From assembly GCA_031267685.1 (NCBI GenBank), contig JAIRYV010000020.1:1-39614 (forward strand): DNA of 39,614 nucleotides, given 5' to 3'. The stretch is from Treponema sp. Lineage in GTDB: Bacteria; Spirochaetota; Spirochaetia; Treponematales; Breznakiellaceae. The notes beneath the pieces are model-generated. The model was not told the origin of the DNA. It made no database searches and saw only the letters and a program-made list of their open reading frames with translations. Below are positions 1 to 8,135 of this stretch, piece after piece (position 1 is the first letter of the stretch; the number at the start of each line of letters is the position of its first letter). The position numbers and the translations under genes were made by a program.

Positions 1-520
1 ACTAACCTATGCTATTCGATGACACTAGCCTATGCTACTCGATGACACTAGCCTATGCTATTCAATGACACTAGCCTGTGTTACTCGATGACACTAGCCT
101 ATGCTATTCGATGACACTAGCCTATGCTATTCAATGACACTAGCCTATGCTATTCAATGACACTAACCTATGCTACTCAATGACACTAGCCTATGCTACT
201 CAATGACACTAACCTATGCTATTCGATGACACTAGCCTATGCTACTCGATGACACTAGCCTATGCTACTCGATGACACTAGCCTATGCTACTCAATGACA
301 CTAACTAGAATCACTCAATGACACTAACTAGAATCACTCGATGACACTAACCTATGCTATTCAATGACATTAGTCTGTGCTATTCAATGACATTAGTCTG
401 TGCTATTCAATGACACTAACCTATGCTGTTCGATGATACTAACCTATGCTACTCAATGACACTAACTAGAATCACTCAATGACACTAGTCTGTGCTGTTC
501 GATGACACGAGCCTATGCTA
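1..520 (+). repeat. 23-bp tandem repeat array 1
   Basis: Twenty-two head-to-tail 23-bp units lie at 1-506, followed by a diverged partial unit at 507-520. A typical unit begins ACTAGCCTATG and ends CTACTCRATGAC. Variation is mostly two-state at a few fixed positions (AGCC/AACC, TATG/TGTG, CTA/TTA, CGATG/CAATG). A second unit type carrying ACTAACTAGAATC occurs at units 14, 15 and 21. There are no unique spacers, so this is a minisatellite and not a CRISPR. The array begins at base 1 and probably continues to the left. Its right end passes directly into TAGTAAAGGTTGCC, the tip of an insertion-sequence remnant. Confidence 0.97.
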
Positions 521-606
521 GTAAAGGTTGCCATGCAGGAGGGAATGTGGAGTATGCGGAAAGGGCGTCTACCTAAAGTATCCAGTACCAGCTATTCGGT
601 AACACC
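517..606 (+). mobile_element. IS5-like transposase N-terminal remnant, plus strand
   Basis: The array ends in TAGTAAAGGTTGCCATGCAGG, which matches the insertion-sequence tip seen near 24575-24603. From the ATG at 545 the frame reads a short peptide containing RKGRLPKVSS and stops after 20 residues. The GRxPKVS segment and the DNA block GGAAAGGGCGTC...CCTAAAGTATCC recur on the minus strand at about 24433-24465, within a longer transposase remnant. Only the tip and a short N-terminal piece survive. The IS5-type assignment is from memory of family N-termini and is moderate. Confidence 0.5.
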
Positions 607-721
607 TTCCGGTTAAATACTTCCTCGCTTATCGGATACAAGCATTCGTTTCTCTCTATGTGCTTTTCCCCACCTCTATCCTATCACAGCCCTTCCGGTA
701 TGTCAACCTTTACTAACAGTG
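600..721 (-). mobile_element. IS5-like element left end and transposase start remnant, minus strand
   Basis: Read on the minus strand from 721, the sequence starts CACTGTTAGTAAAGGTTG. About 75 bp later it enters a frame reading ERNECLYPISEEVFNRKVLP. This matches the better-preserved copy at 24603 downward, which has the same tip and reads EENKWLYPLSEELFNQKSVP. The fragment abuts the plus-strand remnant at 517-606, so two broken copies lie tail to tail. No transposase catalytic core is left. Confidence 0.5.
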
Positions 722-1031
722 CCGTAGTACGAAGTCTTGTATGTACTACAGAAGCCTTGTAGAGTTCTACGAGAGTAGGGGTGTTTTCCCTTTTTTGTCT
801 TCCCTGATGTTGCGCTCTCTTATTGCGTCCTTCCCTTTAACCTGAACCAGGTACTAGCGATGTTAGCACGCTAGCTTCGGTAGTAATGTCAAACCGCCTA
901 GTTGTTGAGACTTTGGTATCTGAACTAGTCGTCAACATCAGGAGCAAAGCTGCCGCTCCCAGCGACCAAAGTGTTTTGGAACTTTGAATAACTGTAGCGG
1001 CTTGGTTCTCTCGTCAGAGTAAATCTTGGCG
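722..1031. other. 310-bp intergenic region, no gene recognised
   Basis: I find no convincing coding frame here. The sequence holds several short inverted repeats: GTAGTAC at 724-730 with GTACTAC at 743-749, GTAGA/TCTAC at 759-770, and CAAAGT...ACTTTG near 968-987. The last lies downstream of the minus-strand permease gene but has no T-run, so it is not a convincing terminator. Confidence 0.5.
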
Positions 1032-1901
1032 CTAACCCTTAACACTGCCGGAGCTGATCGACATCTGCACTTGTTCCTGTGAAACCGCGTAAACCACTAT
1101 CCCAGGCAGGATGATGAGCGTGAGCGCGGCAAACATTTTCGTGTAATCGTATGCATAGGTCTCGTTGAAGAAGGCCAGCGCGTAAGGCAGGGTTCGGGTT
1201 TTGGGAGACGATGAAAGCAAAGATGCGAAGAAGTATTCGTTCCAGTTTCCCAGAAACATGAGGATGCCAGCAGTGGCAAGCCCGTTCTTGGCAAGAGGTA
1301 TGTGCATCTGCCAAAAATTACGAAAGAAACCTACTCCGTCTATGACAGCCGCCTCAGACATCTCTTTAGGAATCGAGGCAAACGAGGCGCGCATCACAAA
1401 AAGGCTCATGGCAATGCCGCCCGAAAGATACACAAGGGTGATACCAGCACGCGTGTCGTAAAGATTAAGCTGCATGATGAGGTGAAAAACTGGCTGAGTC
1501 TTGGTATGTCCGGGAACCAGCATGGTAAGGGTGAAAAGGGTAAAGAGCAGGCCGCGCAGGGGAAACTCGTAGCGGGCAAATACATACGCGCCCATCGCGT
1601 ACATAAAGATCGAGCCGGCTGTGGCAATCGAGGAAATGATCACCGAGTTAAGCGCGAATTGCAGGAAGTTATTGCCCCTAATAACCGAGAGATACGGGGC
1701 GAAATCAAGTCCTGTGGGGAGAGCAAAGGGTTTGGTCAATATATCCCCATTGGTTTTGAAGGAGGACATGACCACCCAGACTAAAGGACCAATGGAGACC
1801 AATACTACAAAGGCAAATAAAAGATAGATCAAGAACAGCGTTGCCGTCTGGCCTAGCCGATAACTTGTTTTCTTTTGCTCGAACGTGTTTAGCGTACTCA
1901 T
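1032..1901 (-). CDS. carbohydrate ABC transporter permease (MalG/UgpE-like)
   Basis: This 289-residue inner-membrane permease belongs to the CUT1 class of sugar importers. About six hydrophobic segments are visible (roughly residues 22-44, 84-106, 116-134, 151-170, 206-225 and 253-275). The cytoplasmic EAA coupling loop, EAAVIDGVGFF followed by HIPLAKN, starts near residue 183; it docks on the ATPase in this family. The start at 1901 has a strong Shine-Dalgarno (AGAAGGAG) seven bases upstream. It lies 12 bp after the partner permease gene and is the last gene of a binding protein - permease - permease operon. No ATPase gene is present, so a shared MsmK/UgpC-type ATPase encoded elsewhere is expected. 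The substrate cannot be read from sequence; the neighbouring glycosidase suggests an oligosaccharide. Confidence 0.95.
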   Translation of the reverse strand: MSTLNTFEQKKTSYRLGQTATLFLIYLLFAFVVLVSIGPLVWVVMSSFKTNGDILTKPFALPTGLDFAPYLSVIRGNNFLQFALNSVIISSIATAGSIFMYAMGAYVFARYEFPLRGLLFTLFTLTMLVPGHTKTQPVFHLIMQLNLYDTRAGITLVYLSGGIAMSLFVMRASFASIPKEMSEAAVIDGVGFFRNFWQMHIPLAKNGLATAGILMFLGNWNEYFFASLLSSSPKTRTLPYALAFFNETYAYDYTKMFAALTLIILPGIVVYAVSQEQVQMSISSGSVKG

Positions 1902-1913
1902 ACTATTCTCCTT

Positions 1914-2795
1914 CTATACTACTGGCTCGTTCATGTGGAACACTTTGTTTGCCATGAACATAATGAAAGCGCCCAGTATCAGCATAACCATGCCGGTGGC
2001 GTTTGCCAGACCATAATTGTTATCAGTGATGTTGCGTACCAAAATCAGGGACAAGCTCATTGTATCGTCGCCCGGGCCGCCGCGACTTGTCAGGGCGATG
2101 GATTCGTACATGCCGATGCGCGAGGTTACGCCCATAATGACGCTGGTTCCGATGGAGAAACGGCAGAGCGGAAGATCGATGCGGGTCATGATCTGGAAAC
2201 CGGAAGCACCGTCTATGATGGCTGCCTCGTGTATGTCGGTGGATATGGCCATGAGATCAGCGAGTACCACAAGGCTGATCACCACTGCGTAGAAGAGCCA
2301 GGTGAAGGTGATTGCCCAGAACGACGCTGGACTTTCGTAGAACCAATTTACGCTGAAACTGGGGTTTACGCTCCGGATCAGGGAATTGAGCAGTCCAAAC
2401 TCATTGTTAAAGATGAAACGGTATATCATGGCCCATGCTGCGCCGGATATGACATTGGGAATCATAAACACGGTGCGCACGAACTTCCAGCCTGGGGGGG
2501 CTTTGAAGAAGGCCAGGGCCACAAGGATACCGAAGAGGGTGTGGAACACTGCTGCGAGCAATGCCCACAGCCCCATGTTGCGTAACGAGGCTGAGAAACT
2601 TTTCAGCCGAAACAGGCGCGTGTAATTGTTCAGCCCGGTCCACTCAGGCGAGCTGAAGCCGTTCCAGCGCGTGAAACTGGTATAGATAACGGTGATGATT
2701 GGCCATAGATAGAACAGCGCGAACATAATCAGCGTTGGTAGTAGAAATGCGTATATCCATGGAAGATACCTGCGTTCAAGATGGCTCATAGCCAT
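1914..2795 (-). CDS. carbohydrate ABC transporter permease (MalF/UgpA-like)
   Basis: This 293-residue membrane protein is the second CUT1-type permease. It has an N-terminal transmembrane segment around residues 13-37, several further hydrophobic spans, and an EAA loop near residue 190 (EAAIIDGASGFQ followed by RIDLPL). It would pair with the MalG-like permease encoded just downstream to form the channel. The start at 2795 is preceded by GGAG at a normal distance; a second in-frame ATG lies two codons later. It follows the binding-protein gene after a 70-bp gap that contains two stem-loops, a common arrangement that lets the binding protein be made in excess of the permeases. Confidence 0.95.
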   Translation of the reverse strand: MAMSHLERRYLPWIYAFLLPTLIMFALFYLWPIITVIYTSFTRWNGFSSPEWTGLNNYTRLFRLKSFSASLRNMGLWALLAAVFHTLFGILVALAFFKAPPGWKFVRTVFMIPNVISGAAWAMIYRFIFNNEFGLLNSLIRSVNPSFSVNWFYESPASFWAITFTWLFYAVVISLVVLADLMAISTDIHEAAIIDGASGFQIMTRIDLPLCRFSIGTSVIMGVTSRIGMYESIALTSRGGPGDDTMSLSLILVRNITDNNYGLANATGMVMLILGAFIMFMANKVFHMNEPVV

Positions 2796-2814
2796 GATAA
2801 GCTCCTATTTTTAA

Positions 2815-2859
2815 GGCGGAGACCGCCCACCTGTTCCAAAATCGAAGTTTTGGAACAGG
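2815..2859 (-). promoter_or_regulatory. paired stem-loops between binding-protein and permease genes
   Basis: A perfect 12-bp stem (CCTGTTCCAAAA at 2830-2841, six-base loop, TTTTGGAACAGG at 2848-2859) is followed in the transcription direction by a second 5-bp G+C stem (GGCGG 2815-2819, CCGCC 2823-2827) and then TTAAAAA. By analogy with the malE-malF spacer, this is likely to protect the upstream mRNA or attenuate transcription into the permease genes. The function is inferred; the stems are directly visible. Confidence 0.7.
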
Positions 2860-2865
2860 CTCGGA

Positions 2866-4182
2866 TTACAGATCGATTTCAGCTGCTCTGTCGGAGAGTT
2901 CCTTACAGAACTGTTCTGGGCTGAGACGGCCACTGATGAGATCAGGTAAGAGGCGGGGGAATTCGCTCTGGGATATGGAGTTAGGCACAGCGGTTTCAAA
3001 GGAATCGCAGAGTATGGTGTCGCCGTTAAACGCGCCGTCGTACTCGGCCAGGAGGCGGTTCTGAGTGCGCTTGGCGATGAAATCAGCGCTGGGCGTCATG
3101 CGCGGTGTGGAGCCGCCTTCGCTCAGCATGAAGGCTTCCAGTTCTTCCGGCGACATGATGAATTCGATGAAAGCCTTGACCAGTTCTTGTTCCTGTGCTG
3201 TGGCAGTGCTGGGTATCCAATAACTATAACCAATGCCAGTTCCGCCAATGCCGACATTGCCGGGCAATACGTCTGCGCGGACATCAGCGCCATTGAATCC
3301 GTTTGACCACTTGCCGCTCTGCTCAGGGGCGAAGTCGCCAACCATCCAACTGCCGTTGGCGATGAGCGAGGCGCGCATGGACATAAAGGCGTTGGCGGCG
3401 TCAGCATAGGCCGCGCCCAAGGTGTTGGCTGAGGCATGTTGGCTCAAAAGCGTCTGCAACTGTCTGGCGGCGTTAATGAAGATCGGGTTGTTGTAGTCGG
3501 TGATTTTTTTGGTAATGTTCGTGGCCATGAGTTCTGGGCCACCTGGCTGAACGGCGATGAGTGATGAGAATACAAGCATGGTTGTCCAAGCGTTCTCGCT
3601 CGTCATGAAGGCAATTTTGTTATCGCCCAGTTCTGCGATAACCTGATCCCAAGTCATGTCCGCGAAGGAGCGGGATGGCTGATACAGTTTGGGGTTGTAG
3701 AAAAGGCCAACGGGACGGACAACCGGATAGGGAATTGAGAACAGCTTGCCGTTTTTGGTGTTGTAGTCGAGCGCGGCGGGGATTAGTCGCTTCTTGAGGT
3801 CTGGCTTACTGTCAAGCCAGGGCATGAGATCAACAAAGCGGTTTCCCGGAATGATGTACTGCTCAATCCATGCCTGGTTACCACCTTCAACCAGCGCCGG
3901 AAGTTTGTTCTGCTGGCTGAGTTGCTGCATCTTCTCGGCGTACATATCCTGCACGATCTCCTCGATGACAAGCTTATACTTGCCCGCATACTTGGCATTA
4001 AAGCGCTCTACCTGTGGCAGAAAGAAGAGCGCACCGACATTCTGTCCGGTCTTGTAGGACGGAATGCTAACTTGAATGACACCGTCTGTTGTGACGGTGG
4101 ACTGCTGGCTCTGATTGCCTGCGGCAAATACCATGCCGCAGGTCAGTGCGAAAGAAATAATAATGAACGAAATCTTTTTCAT
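2866..4182 (-). CDS. extracellular sugar-binding protein of ABC transporter (family 1)
   Basis: A 438-residue substrate-binding protein. The N-terminus MKKISFIIISFALTCGMVFA is a signal peptide; cleavage after VFA is plausible. A Cys at residue 15 follows Ala-Leu-Thr, a poor lipobox, so lipidation is uncertain. The body looks like a MalE/UgpB-type two-lobe protein, with PALVEGGNQAW, FSIPYPVVRPVGLFYNP and IAFMTSENAWTTM. I chose the start at 4182 because a perfect GGAGG lies eight bases upstream; the frame stays open to 4287 but that extension has no signal-peptide character. It is the first gene of the importer operon and is transcribed divergently from the glycosidase gene. It would capture the sugar in the periplasm and deliver it to the two permeases. 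Confidence 0.95.
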   Translation of the reverse strand: MKKISFIIISFALTCGMVFAAGNQSQQSTVTTDGVIQVSIPSYKTGQNVGALFFLPQVERFNAKYAGKYKLVIEEIVQDMYAEKMQQLSQQNKLPALVEGGNQAWIEQYIIPGNRFVDLMPWLDSKPDLKKRLIPAALDYNTKNGKLFSIPYPVVRPVGLFYNPKLYQPSRSFADMTWDQVIAELGDNKIAFMTSENAWTTMLVFSSLIAVQPGGPELMATNITKKITDYNNPIFINAARQLQTLLSQHASANTLGAAYADAANAFMSMRASLIANGSWMVGDFAPEQSGKWSNGFNGADVRADVLPGNVGIGGTGIGYSYWIPSTATAQEQELVKAFIEFIMSPEELEAFMLSEGGSTPRMTPSADFIAKRTQNRLLAEYDGAFNGDTILCDSFETAVPNSISQSEFPRLLPDLISGRLSPEQFCKELSDRAAEIDL

Positions 4183-4198
4183 ACGTTCCTCCAAAAAC

Positions 4199-4227
4199 AA
4201 TACTAACATAGAATTTTCGTTTGTCAA
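4199..4227 (-). promoter_or_regulatory. candidate promoter and operator of the ABC importer operon
   Basis: On the minus strand a consensus -35 TTGACA (4227-4222) is followed, 16 bp later, by TAGTAT (4205-4200). The -35 sits inside the inverted repeat TTTGTCAACAAA (4220-4231), a reasonable place for a repressor to bind. The LacI-family gene in the divergent unit is the obvious candidate regulator. The -10 is weak, so this is tentative. Confidence 0.4.
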
Positions 4228-4258
4228 CAAATTTTTCAGTAAGTTTAACGAAATTTTA

Positions 4259-4287
4259 TTGAAACTTATTTCATGTCGTTTTATCAT
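4259..4287 (+). promoter_or_regulatory. candidate promoter of glycosidase-lacI unit
   Basis: TTGAAA (4259-4264), a 17-bp spacer and TATCAT (4282-4287) match the sigma-70 consensus in 10 of 12 positions. The predicted start point is at about 4294-4295, coinciding with the ATG at 4295, which would make the message leaderless. Inverted repeats AAGTTT/AAACTT (4241-4246, 4262-4267) and GAAAT/ATTTC (4250-4254, 4268-4272) overlap the -35 and may be an operator. Confidence 0.5.
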
Positions 4288-4294
4288 AGGGCTT

Positions 4295-6535
4295 ATGAAT
4301 ACAACAAGACTGCGCGTTTCACGTCACGTTACTTTTCCTCTTTATGTCTGTGCCAGTGAGCGTATCAAACTTATCGGGACCACGGATGGTCGCTTTCCCG
4401 ATTTCGGTCATCACCTTGAGAAAGAGATGGGCGGCTTGTGGTTGCACCCGATCAAGCTACTGGATGGTTTCTGGCTCAGGCTCAAAGACATTGACGCCGC
4501 TCATGTCGATGTCTGGACCATCGCTGACGGCTTTGAGAACCGACCCGAAGGTAATGTCTTCCTTTATAATAGCAATCTTGGACATACCCCGCTTCGCCTC
4601 ACTCGTTCCCAAATCGCGCCAGAAATGACGACAAGCGCTGGAGGTGCAGGAATCATCGTTGACTACGAGGTGTTTAACCCATCTGCTGAAACCCGGAGGC
4701 TGGAACTGGAGTTTCTGGCAAAAACCGATCTTCGTCCAGTCTGGTTCTCTGGCGAACATGGCATTACCGATGAGCTTGATGCGGGTGAATGGCTCCCGGA
4801 CGAAAAGCTCTTTCTAGCAAAGGACACAGAACACGAGTGGTATGTTGCTATAGGCTCGATTCCCGCGCCAGAACAGGTGGAGCAAGGTATCGGCCATGGC
4901 CCGGAAAACACCGCTGGTCAGGGTGTTGGCGTCAGCTTTTTTTACGCGCTGTCGTTGCGGAGTGGGGAACACCGTGTTCTGCGCTTCATCATCGCTGGCT
5001 CCTGCGTGTCCCGCGCTAGCTGCCTCGACGCCTATCACAGCTTACTTGCGTCCCGGGATTTCTGGGCCGAGAAGCGGGCGCGTTACGCCGAACTCCTTAA
5101 TAGAAGCCGCCTTATAATAGAAGATAAAAAATTTGAAACCATCTTTAACTGGATTAAGGTCAATACCGACTGGCTCATCATGGATACGGTAAATGGCCGC
5201 GCTCTGGCAGCTGGTCTGCCTGAATACCCGTGGTGGTTTGCGTGCGACAACACCTACGCTTTGCAAGGGGTACTGGCAATGGGTGATTACGAACTTTGCC
5301 GTAACACCTTAGGTTTGCTACTGGATAGCTCAGAAAAGTTTAATGGCAACGGCCGCATACCCCATGAGGTAACAACTATGGGACTTTGCGCGCATCCAGG
5401 GAACACGCAGGAAACCGCGCACTTTATCAGCATGGTCTGGTTTTATTATGAGTGGACCGGTGACCGCGACTTCCTCGACCTTGCCTTTCCAGTTTTACAA
5501 AAAAGTGTGGCCTGGCTGCGCGAACAGGACAATGACAATGACGGCTTTCCCAGCGGCTACGGTATACTAGAGATTCCGGGGCTGAATTCCGAGATGCTTG
5601 ATACTGCGGTGTATACTGCGCAGGCGTATACATGCTTTGCCGCTCTATGTCGGCTCAAAGGGCTGGACGCGCAGGCGGACGAGTATCAGGCGCTTTCGGA
5701 ACGTACGGTTGCAGCTATTAACACTGTGCTGTGGGACGAAGAAGCCGGCCTATACTGCGATGCCTGTACCAGTTCCGCAGACCTGCGTTCTCGTTATGAC
5801 ACGATTCTTGACCTGCACTATGGGACTGGCGTTGATAAAGCCCGGCGGATTCTTGACGAGGCCCTGACAAAGAAAGAAAACCTAACGCCTGAAGCTGAAA
5901 CTGGCTGCCTATTCAACTATGGCTGGATTATCAATACGCCTATGGAAACCGGCATTGCCCCACGTGAAAAGGCGCTTCGTGCGCTGGAACAGATGCACAG
6001 CGGACGCTTTATTGGCGAATACGGCATGTACTTGAGCGGCATATTTCAGGATGTGAGCATGACCATCAATACCGGTGTCATGGTAGTGGCGCAGGCGCGT
6101 TATGGCTTTGCAGATCGTGCGTTTAGTCTGCTTGAAAAGATGTTTGCCTGTTTTGGCCGTGCCACTCCGGGCTGTATCTCAGAAATGCTCCCGGACTACG
6201 GCTGTTTCGTGCAGGCATGGACCATCTATGCGGCGCAGGTTCCTATCACGCGCTACTTTTTCGGCATACAGCCCAGTGCATCTCAAAACCGCATTCGCGT
6301 TGCGCCCTGTATGCCCAGTGCGTGGCCATTCGCCAAGCTGCTCCGGCTGCGGGTTCTGGACGGCGAACTTTCGTTGTGCTATCAGCAAAACAGCGAGGCT
6401 TGTCTCTGGCAGCTTGAGTACACCGGGAGCGCGTCTGTGGTATTCGTGGTTCCTGAGGGTTTTGATGAGCATGACCACGAAATTATGATGAACAACGGAC
6501 AACTTGATGTATCATTAGGGCATAAACATGATTAG
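4295..6535 (+). CDS. (alpha/alpha)6-barrel glycoside hydrolase, glucosidase/debranching-like
   Basis: A 746-residue protein without a signal peptide, so probably cytoplasmic, acting on sugar brought in by the adjacent importer. The N-terminal ~230 residues look like a beta-rich domain. The rest has the repeated helical pairs and aromatic/acidic clusters of six-hairpin glycosidases (GH15/GH37/GH63/GH65 and glycogen-debranching types): PEYPWWFACDNTYALQG near residue 315, GRIPHEVTTMG near 355, a Trp- and acid-rich stretch DRDFLDLAFPVLQKSVAWL near 395, METGIAP near 550 and CISEMLPDYG near 625. The exact family and bond specificity cannot be assigned. I placed the start at 4295 because the upstream open frame overlaps the divergent gene and lacks folded-protein character; there is no Shine-Dalgarno, which agrees with a leaderless message. 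The gene overlaps the regulator gene by 8 bp. Confidence 0.85.
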   Translation: MNTTRLRVSRHVTFPLYVCASERIKLIGTTDGRFPDFGHHLEKEMGGLWLHPIKLLDGFWLRLKDIDAAHVDVWTIADGFENRPEGNVFLYNSNLGHTPLRLTRSQIAPEMTTSAGGAGIIVDYEVFNPSAETRRLELEFLAKTDLRPVWFSGEHGITDELDAGEWLPDEKLFLAKDTEHEWYVAIGSIPAPEQVEQGIGHGPENTAGQGVGVSFFYALSLRSGEHRVLRFIIAGSCVSRASCLDAYHSLLASRDFWAEKRARYAELLNRSRLIIEDKKFETIFNWIKVNTDWLIMDTVNGRALAAGLPEYPWWFACDNTYALQGVLAMGDYELCRNTLGLLLDSSEKFNGNGRIPHEVTTMGLCAHPGNTQETAHFISMVWFYYEWTGDRDFLDLAFPVLQKSVAWLREQDNDNDGFPSGYGILEIPGLNSEMLDTAVYTAQAYTCFAALCRLKGLDAQADEYQALSERTVAAINTVLWDEEAGLYCDACTSSADLRSRYDTILDLHYGTGVDKARRILDEALTKKENLTPEAETGCLFNYGWIINTPMETGIAPREKALRALEQMHSGRFIGEYGMYLSGIFQDVSMTINTGVMVVAQARYGFADRAFSLLEKMFACFGRATPGCISEMLPDYGCFVQAWTIYAAQVPITRYFFGIQPSASQNRIRVAPCMPSAWPFAKLLRLRVLDGELSLCYQQNSEACLWQLEYTGSASVVFVVPEGFDEHDHEIMMNNGQLDVSLGHKHD

Positions 6536-7586
6536 ACCTACAATACAACAGATCGCTAAGGCGCTCTCGGTTTCTCCAGCCACTGTCTCAAAGGCGCTTG
6601 CCGATAAAGCCGAGGTGAGCGAGGAGACCCGCGCTCGTGTCCTGGCCTGTGCCAGAGAGCTTGGCTATATCCATACACCACATGGCGGCGTGTTAAACGG
6701 AGAACGCCGTGTGGCGATTCTCATTCAGGACAGAGACAAAAATGAGAATGAGCAGTCCTTCTATTACGATGTTCTCATGGGTTTCAAACAATACGCTACC
6801 TTGAAACATGAGGTAATCATATTGACCACCACCAGCGCTGAACAGGAACAGGTATCCTACGATGCCTATCTCACGGCAAAGCGCATCTCAGGTGCGTTTG
6901 TTATGGGTCTGAAAACCACTGACCCGTACATTGCCCAGCTTGAGACCACCAGTATACCTACAGTTACGCTTGATTTTTCTGTAAATAACCCTTGTGTAGG
7001 CAGAGTGGGCGTGGATAACTACACTGGGGCGCGTCTGGCAGTTGAACATCTCATTGATTTGGGGCATCAGAACATTGGTTTCCTCAATGGGCATCCCTTT
7101 GCCCAAGTGTCTGAAGAACGTCTTGCTGGCTATATTGCTGCGCTCTGTAGCCGCAAGCACGGTTTTCAGCCGGGGTTTGAGCCGCATTTTGTTTTTGATG
7201 GCGATTTTTCCGAGCAAAGCGGCGCGAGCGGTGCTGACTATTTTGCGGAGACTGACATTACCGCGCTGTTCTGCGCGAGCGATCTCATGGCAATGGGCGC
7301 AGTGCGCCGCTTTCAGGAAAAGGGCATAGCTGTCCCTGCCGACATTTCCATCGTGGGCTTTGACAATATGCCATTTACTGCCTATTGTACGCCCCGCATT
7401 ACTACAGTGGTCCAAAAGCGCCATCGACTTGGACTCATGGCCTGCGCCCTTCTCTACAGCCTCCTTGATAACGCGCCGCTTAACCACTGCTTGCTCCAGC
7501 CATCGCTCCTTGTCCGCGAATCAACAACAGTATGCAGCAACCCAGGAAATCAGCCTGTGCAAGGGGTTCAGAAAGTGCAAATTTGA
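6528..7586 (+). CDS. LacI-family transcriptional regulator
   Basis: A 352-residue LacI/GalR-type repressor. The N-terminal helix-turn-helix with hinge helix is clear (TIQQIAKALSVSPATVSKAL, residues 5-24, then a typical VSEETRARVLACARELGY). The rest is a periplasmic-binding-protein-like effector domain with the family landmarks VGVDNYTGARLAVEHLIDLGH, FCASDLMAMGAVRRFQEKGI and VPADISIVGFDN. The start ATG at 6528 overlaps the glycosidase stop, so the two are translationally coupled. It most likely senses a sugar or sugar phosphate and controls the divergent importer and its own unit from the 112-bp intergenic region at 4183-4294; that target is inferred from position only. Confidence 0.95.
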   Translation: MIRPTIQQIAKALSVSPATVSKALADKAEVSEETRARVLACARELGYIHTPHGGVLNGERRVAILIQDRDKNENEQSFYYDVLMGFKQYATLKHEVIILTTTSAEQEQVSYDAYLTAKRISGAFVMGLKTTDPYIAQLETTSIPTVTLDFSVNNPCVGRVGVDNYTGARLAVEHLIDLGHQNIGFLNGHPFAQVSEERLAGYIAALCSRKHGFQPGFEPHFVFDGDFSEQSGASGADYFAETDITALFCASDLMAMGAVRRFQEKGIAVPADISIVGFDNMPFTAYCTPRITTVVQKRHRLGLMACALLYSLLDNAPLNHCLLQPSLLVRESTTVCSNPGNQPVQGVQKVQI

Positions 7587-7613
7587 TATACAAAGTCGGA
7601 TTAGATTTGTACT

Positions 7614-7640
7614 TAATATCTTTTCTTAGACTACCGATGT
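7614..7640 (+). promoter_or_regulatory. possible sigma-28-like promoter before flgB
   Basis: TAAT (7614-7617), a 15-bp spacer and ACCGATGT (7633-7640) resemble the flagellar sigma-28 consensus TAAA-N15-GCCGATAA (3 of 4 and 5 of 8 matches). It lies about 70 bp upstream of flgB. The match is weak and could be chance. Confidence 0.25.
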
Positions 7641-7706
7641 TTGAATAGAATAGAAAATATACATCTAGCTGTGAAGATGCTATTTAATTAAGGGGGATTA
7701 AAGGTT

Positions 7707-8129
7707 TTGAATATCGATAATAGCTTTTCCAAAACGATTGATTTGGTTCATCGCGCTATGGATGCTCGTTCCATGCGTCAAGACATCATCGCCAATAACC
7801 TTGCCAACGCTGAGGTACCGGGATTCAAACGCTCTGACCTGAGCTTTGAAAGTGAGCTGAAACGAGCGCTGGAATCCGGGCAACAAAAGCCCACGCTGGA
7901 ACTCACACTCACAAACCCAAGCCATATCGCTAATTGGCAGGAGCGGGATTATCGCAATGTTACCCCGAGGCAGACGCTGGACTTTACCAGCTCTTCCCAG
8001 AACAATGGAAACAATGTGGATATGGAGCAGGAAGTTATGAACTATGTGCAGAACTTGTTGATGTATAGTCTGCTGGCTCAGGCTGAAACCTTTGAGTTCA
8101 GTCAGGTCAATACTGTGTTACGAGGTTAA
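7707..8129 (+). CDS. flgB: flagellar basal-body rod protein FlgB
   Basis: A 140-residue proximal rod protein, secreted by the flagellar export system and assembled above the MS ring in the periplasm. The N-terminus has the rod signature SMRQDIIANNLANAEVPGFK (residues 18-37) and the C-terminus ends in a helix containing QEVMNYVQNLLMYSLLAQAE, as expected for the D0 coiled-coil pair. The start codon is TTG at 7707, with GGGGG ten bases upstream. It is the first gene of the operon flgB-flgC-fliE-fliF-fliG-fliH-fliI-fliJ and lies 6 bp before flgC. Confidence 0.96.
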   Translation: MNIDNSFSKTIDLVHRAMDARSMRQDIIANNLANAEVPGFKRSDLSFESELKRALESGQQKPTLELTLTNPSHIANWQERDYRNVTPRQTLDFTSSSQNNGNNVDMEQEVMNYVQNLLMYSLLAQAETFEFSQVNTVLRG

Positions 8130-8135
8130 TAAACT

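Noticed and set aside
1-520. CRISPR array
   Set aside because: Units are contiguous 23-mers without spacers, and no cas genes are present.
968-987. Intrinsic terminator of the ABC operon
   Set aside because: The inverted repeat has no following T-run on the minus strand.
1935-2585. 216-codon plus-strand frame
   Set aside because: Antisense to the MalF-like permease; low-complexity His/Gly/Asp composition typical of a shadow frame.
2866-4287. Longer binding-protein start at 4287
   Set aside because: The extra 35 residues lack signal-peptide character and the ribosome-binding site fits the ATG at 4182.
6888-7487. 199-codon minus-strand frame
   Set aside because: Antisense to the LacI-family gene; no start signals or conserved motifs.
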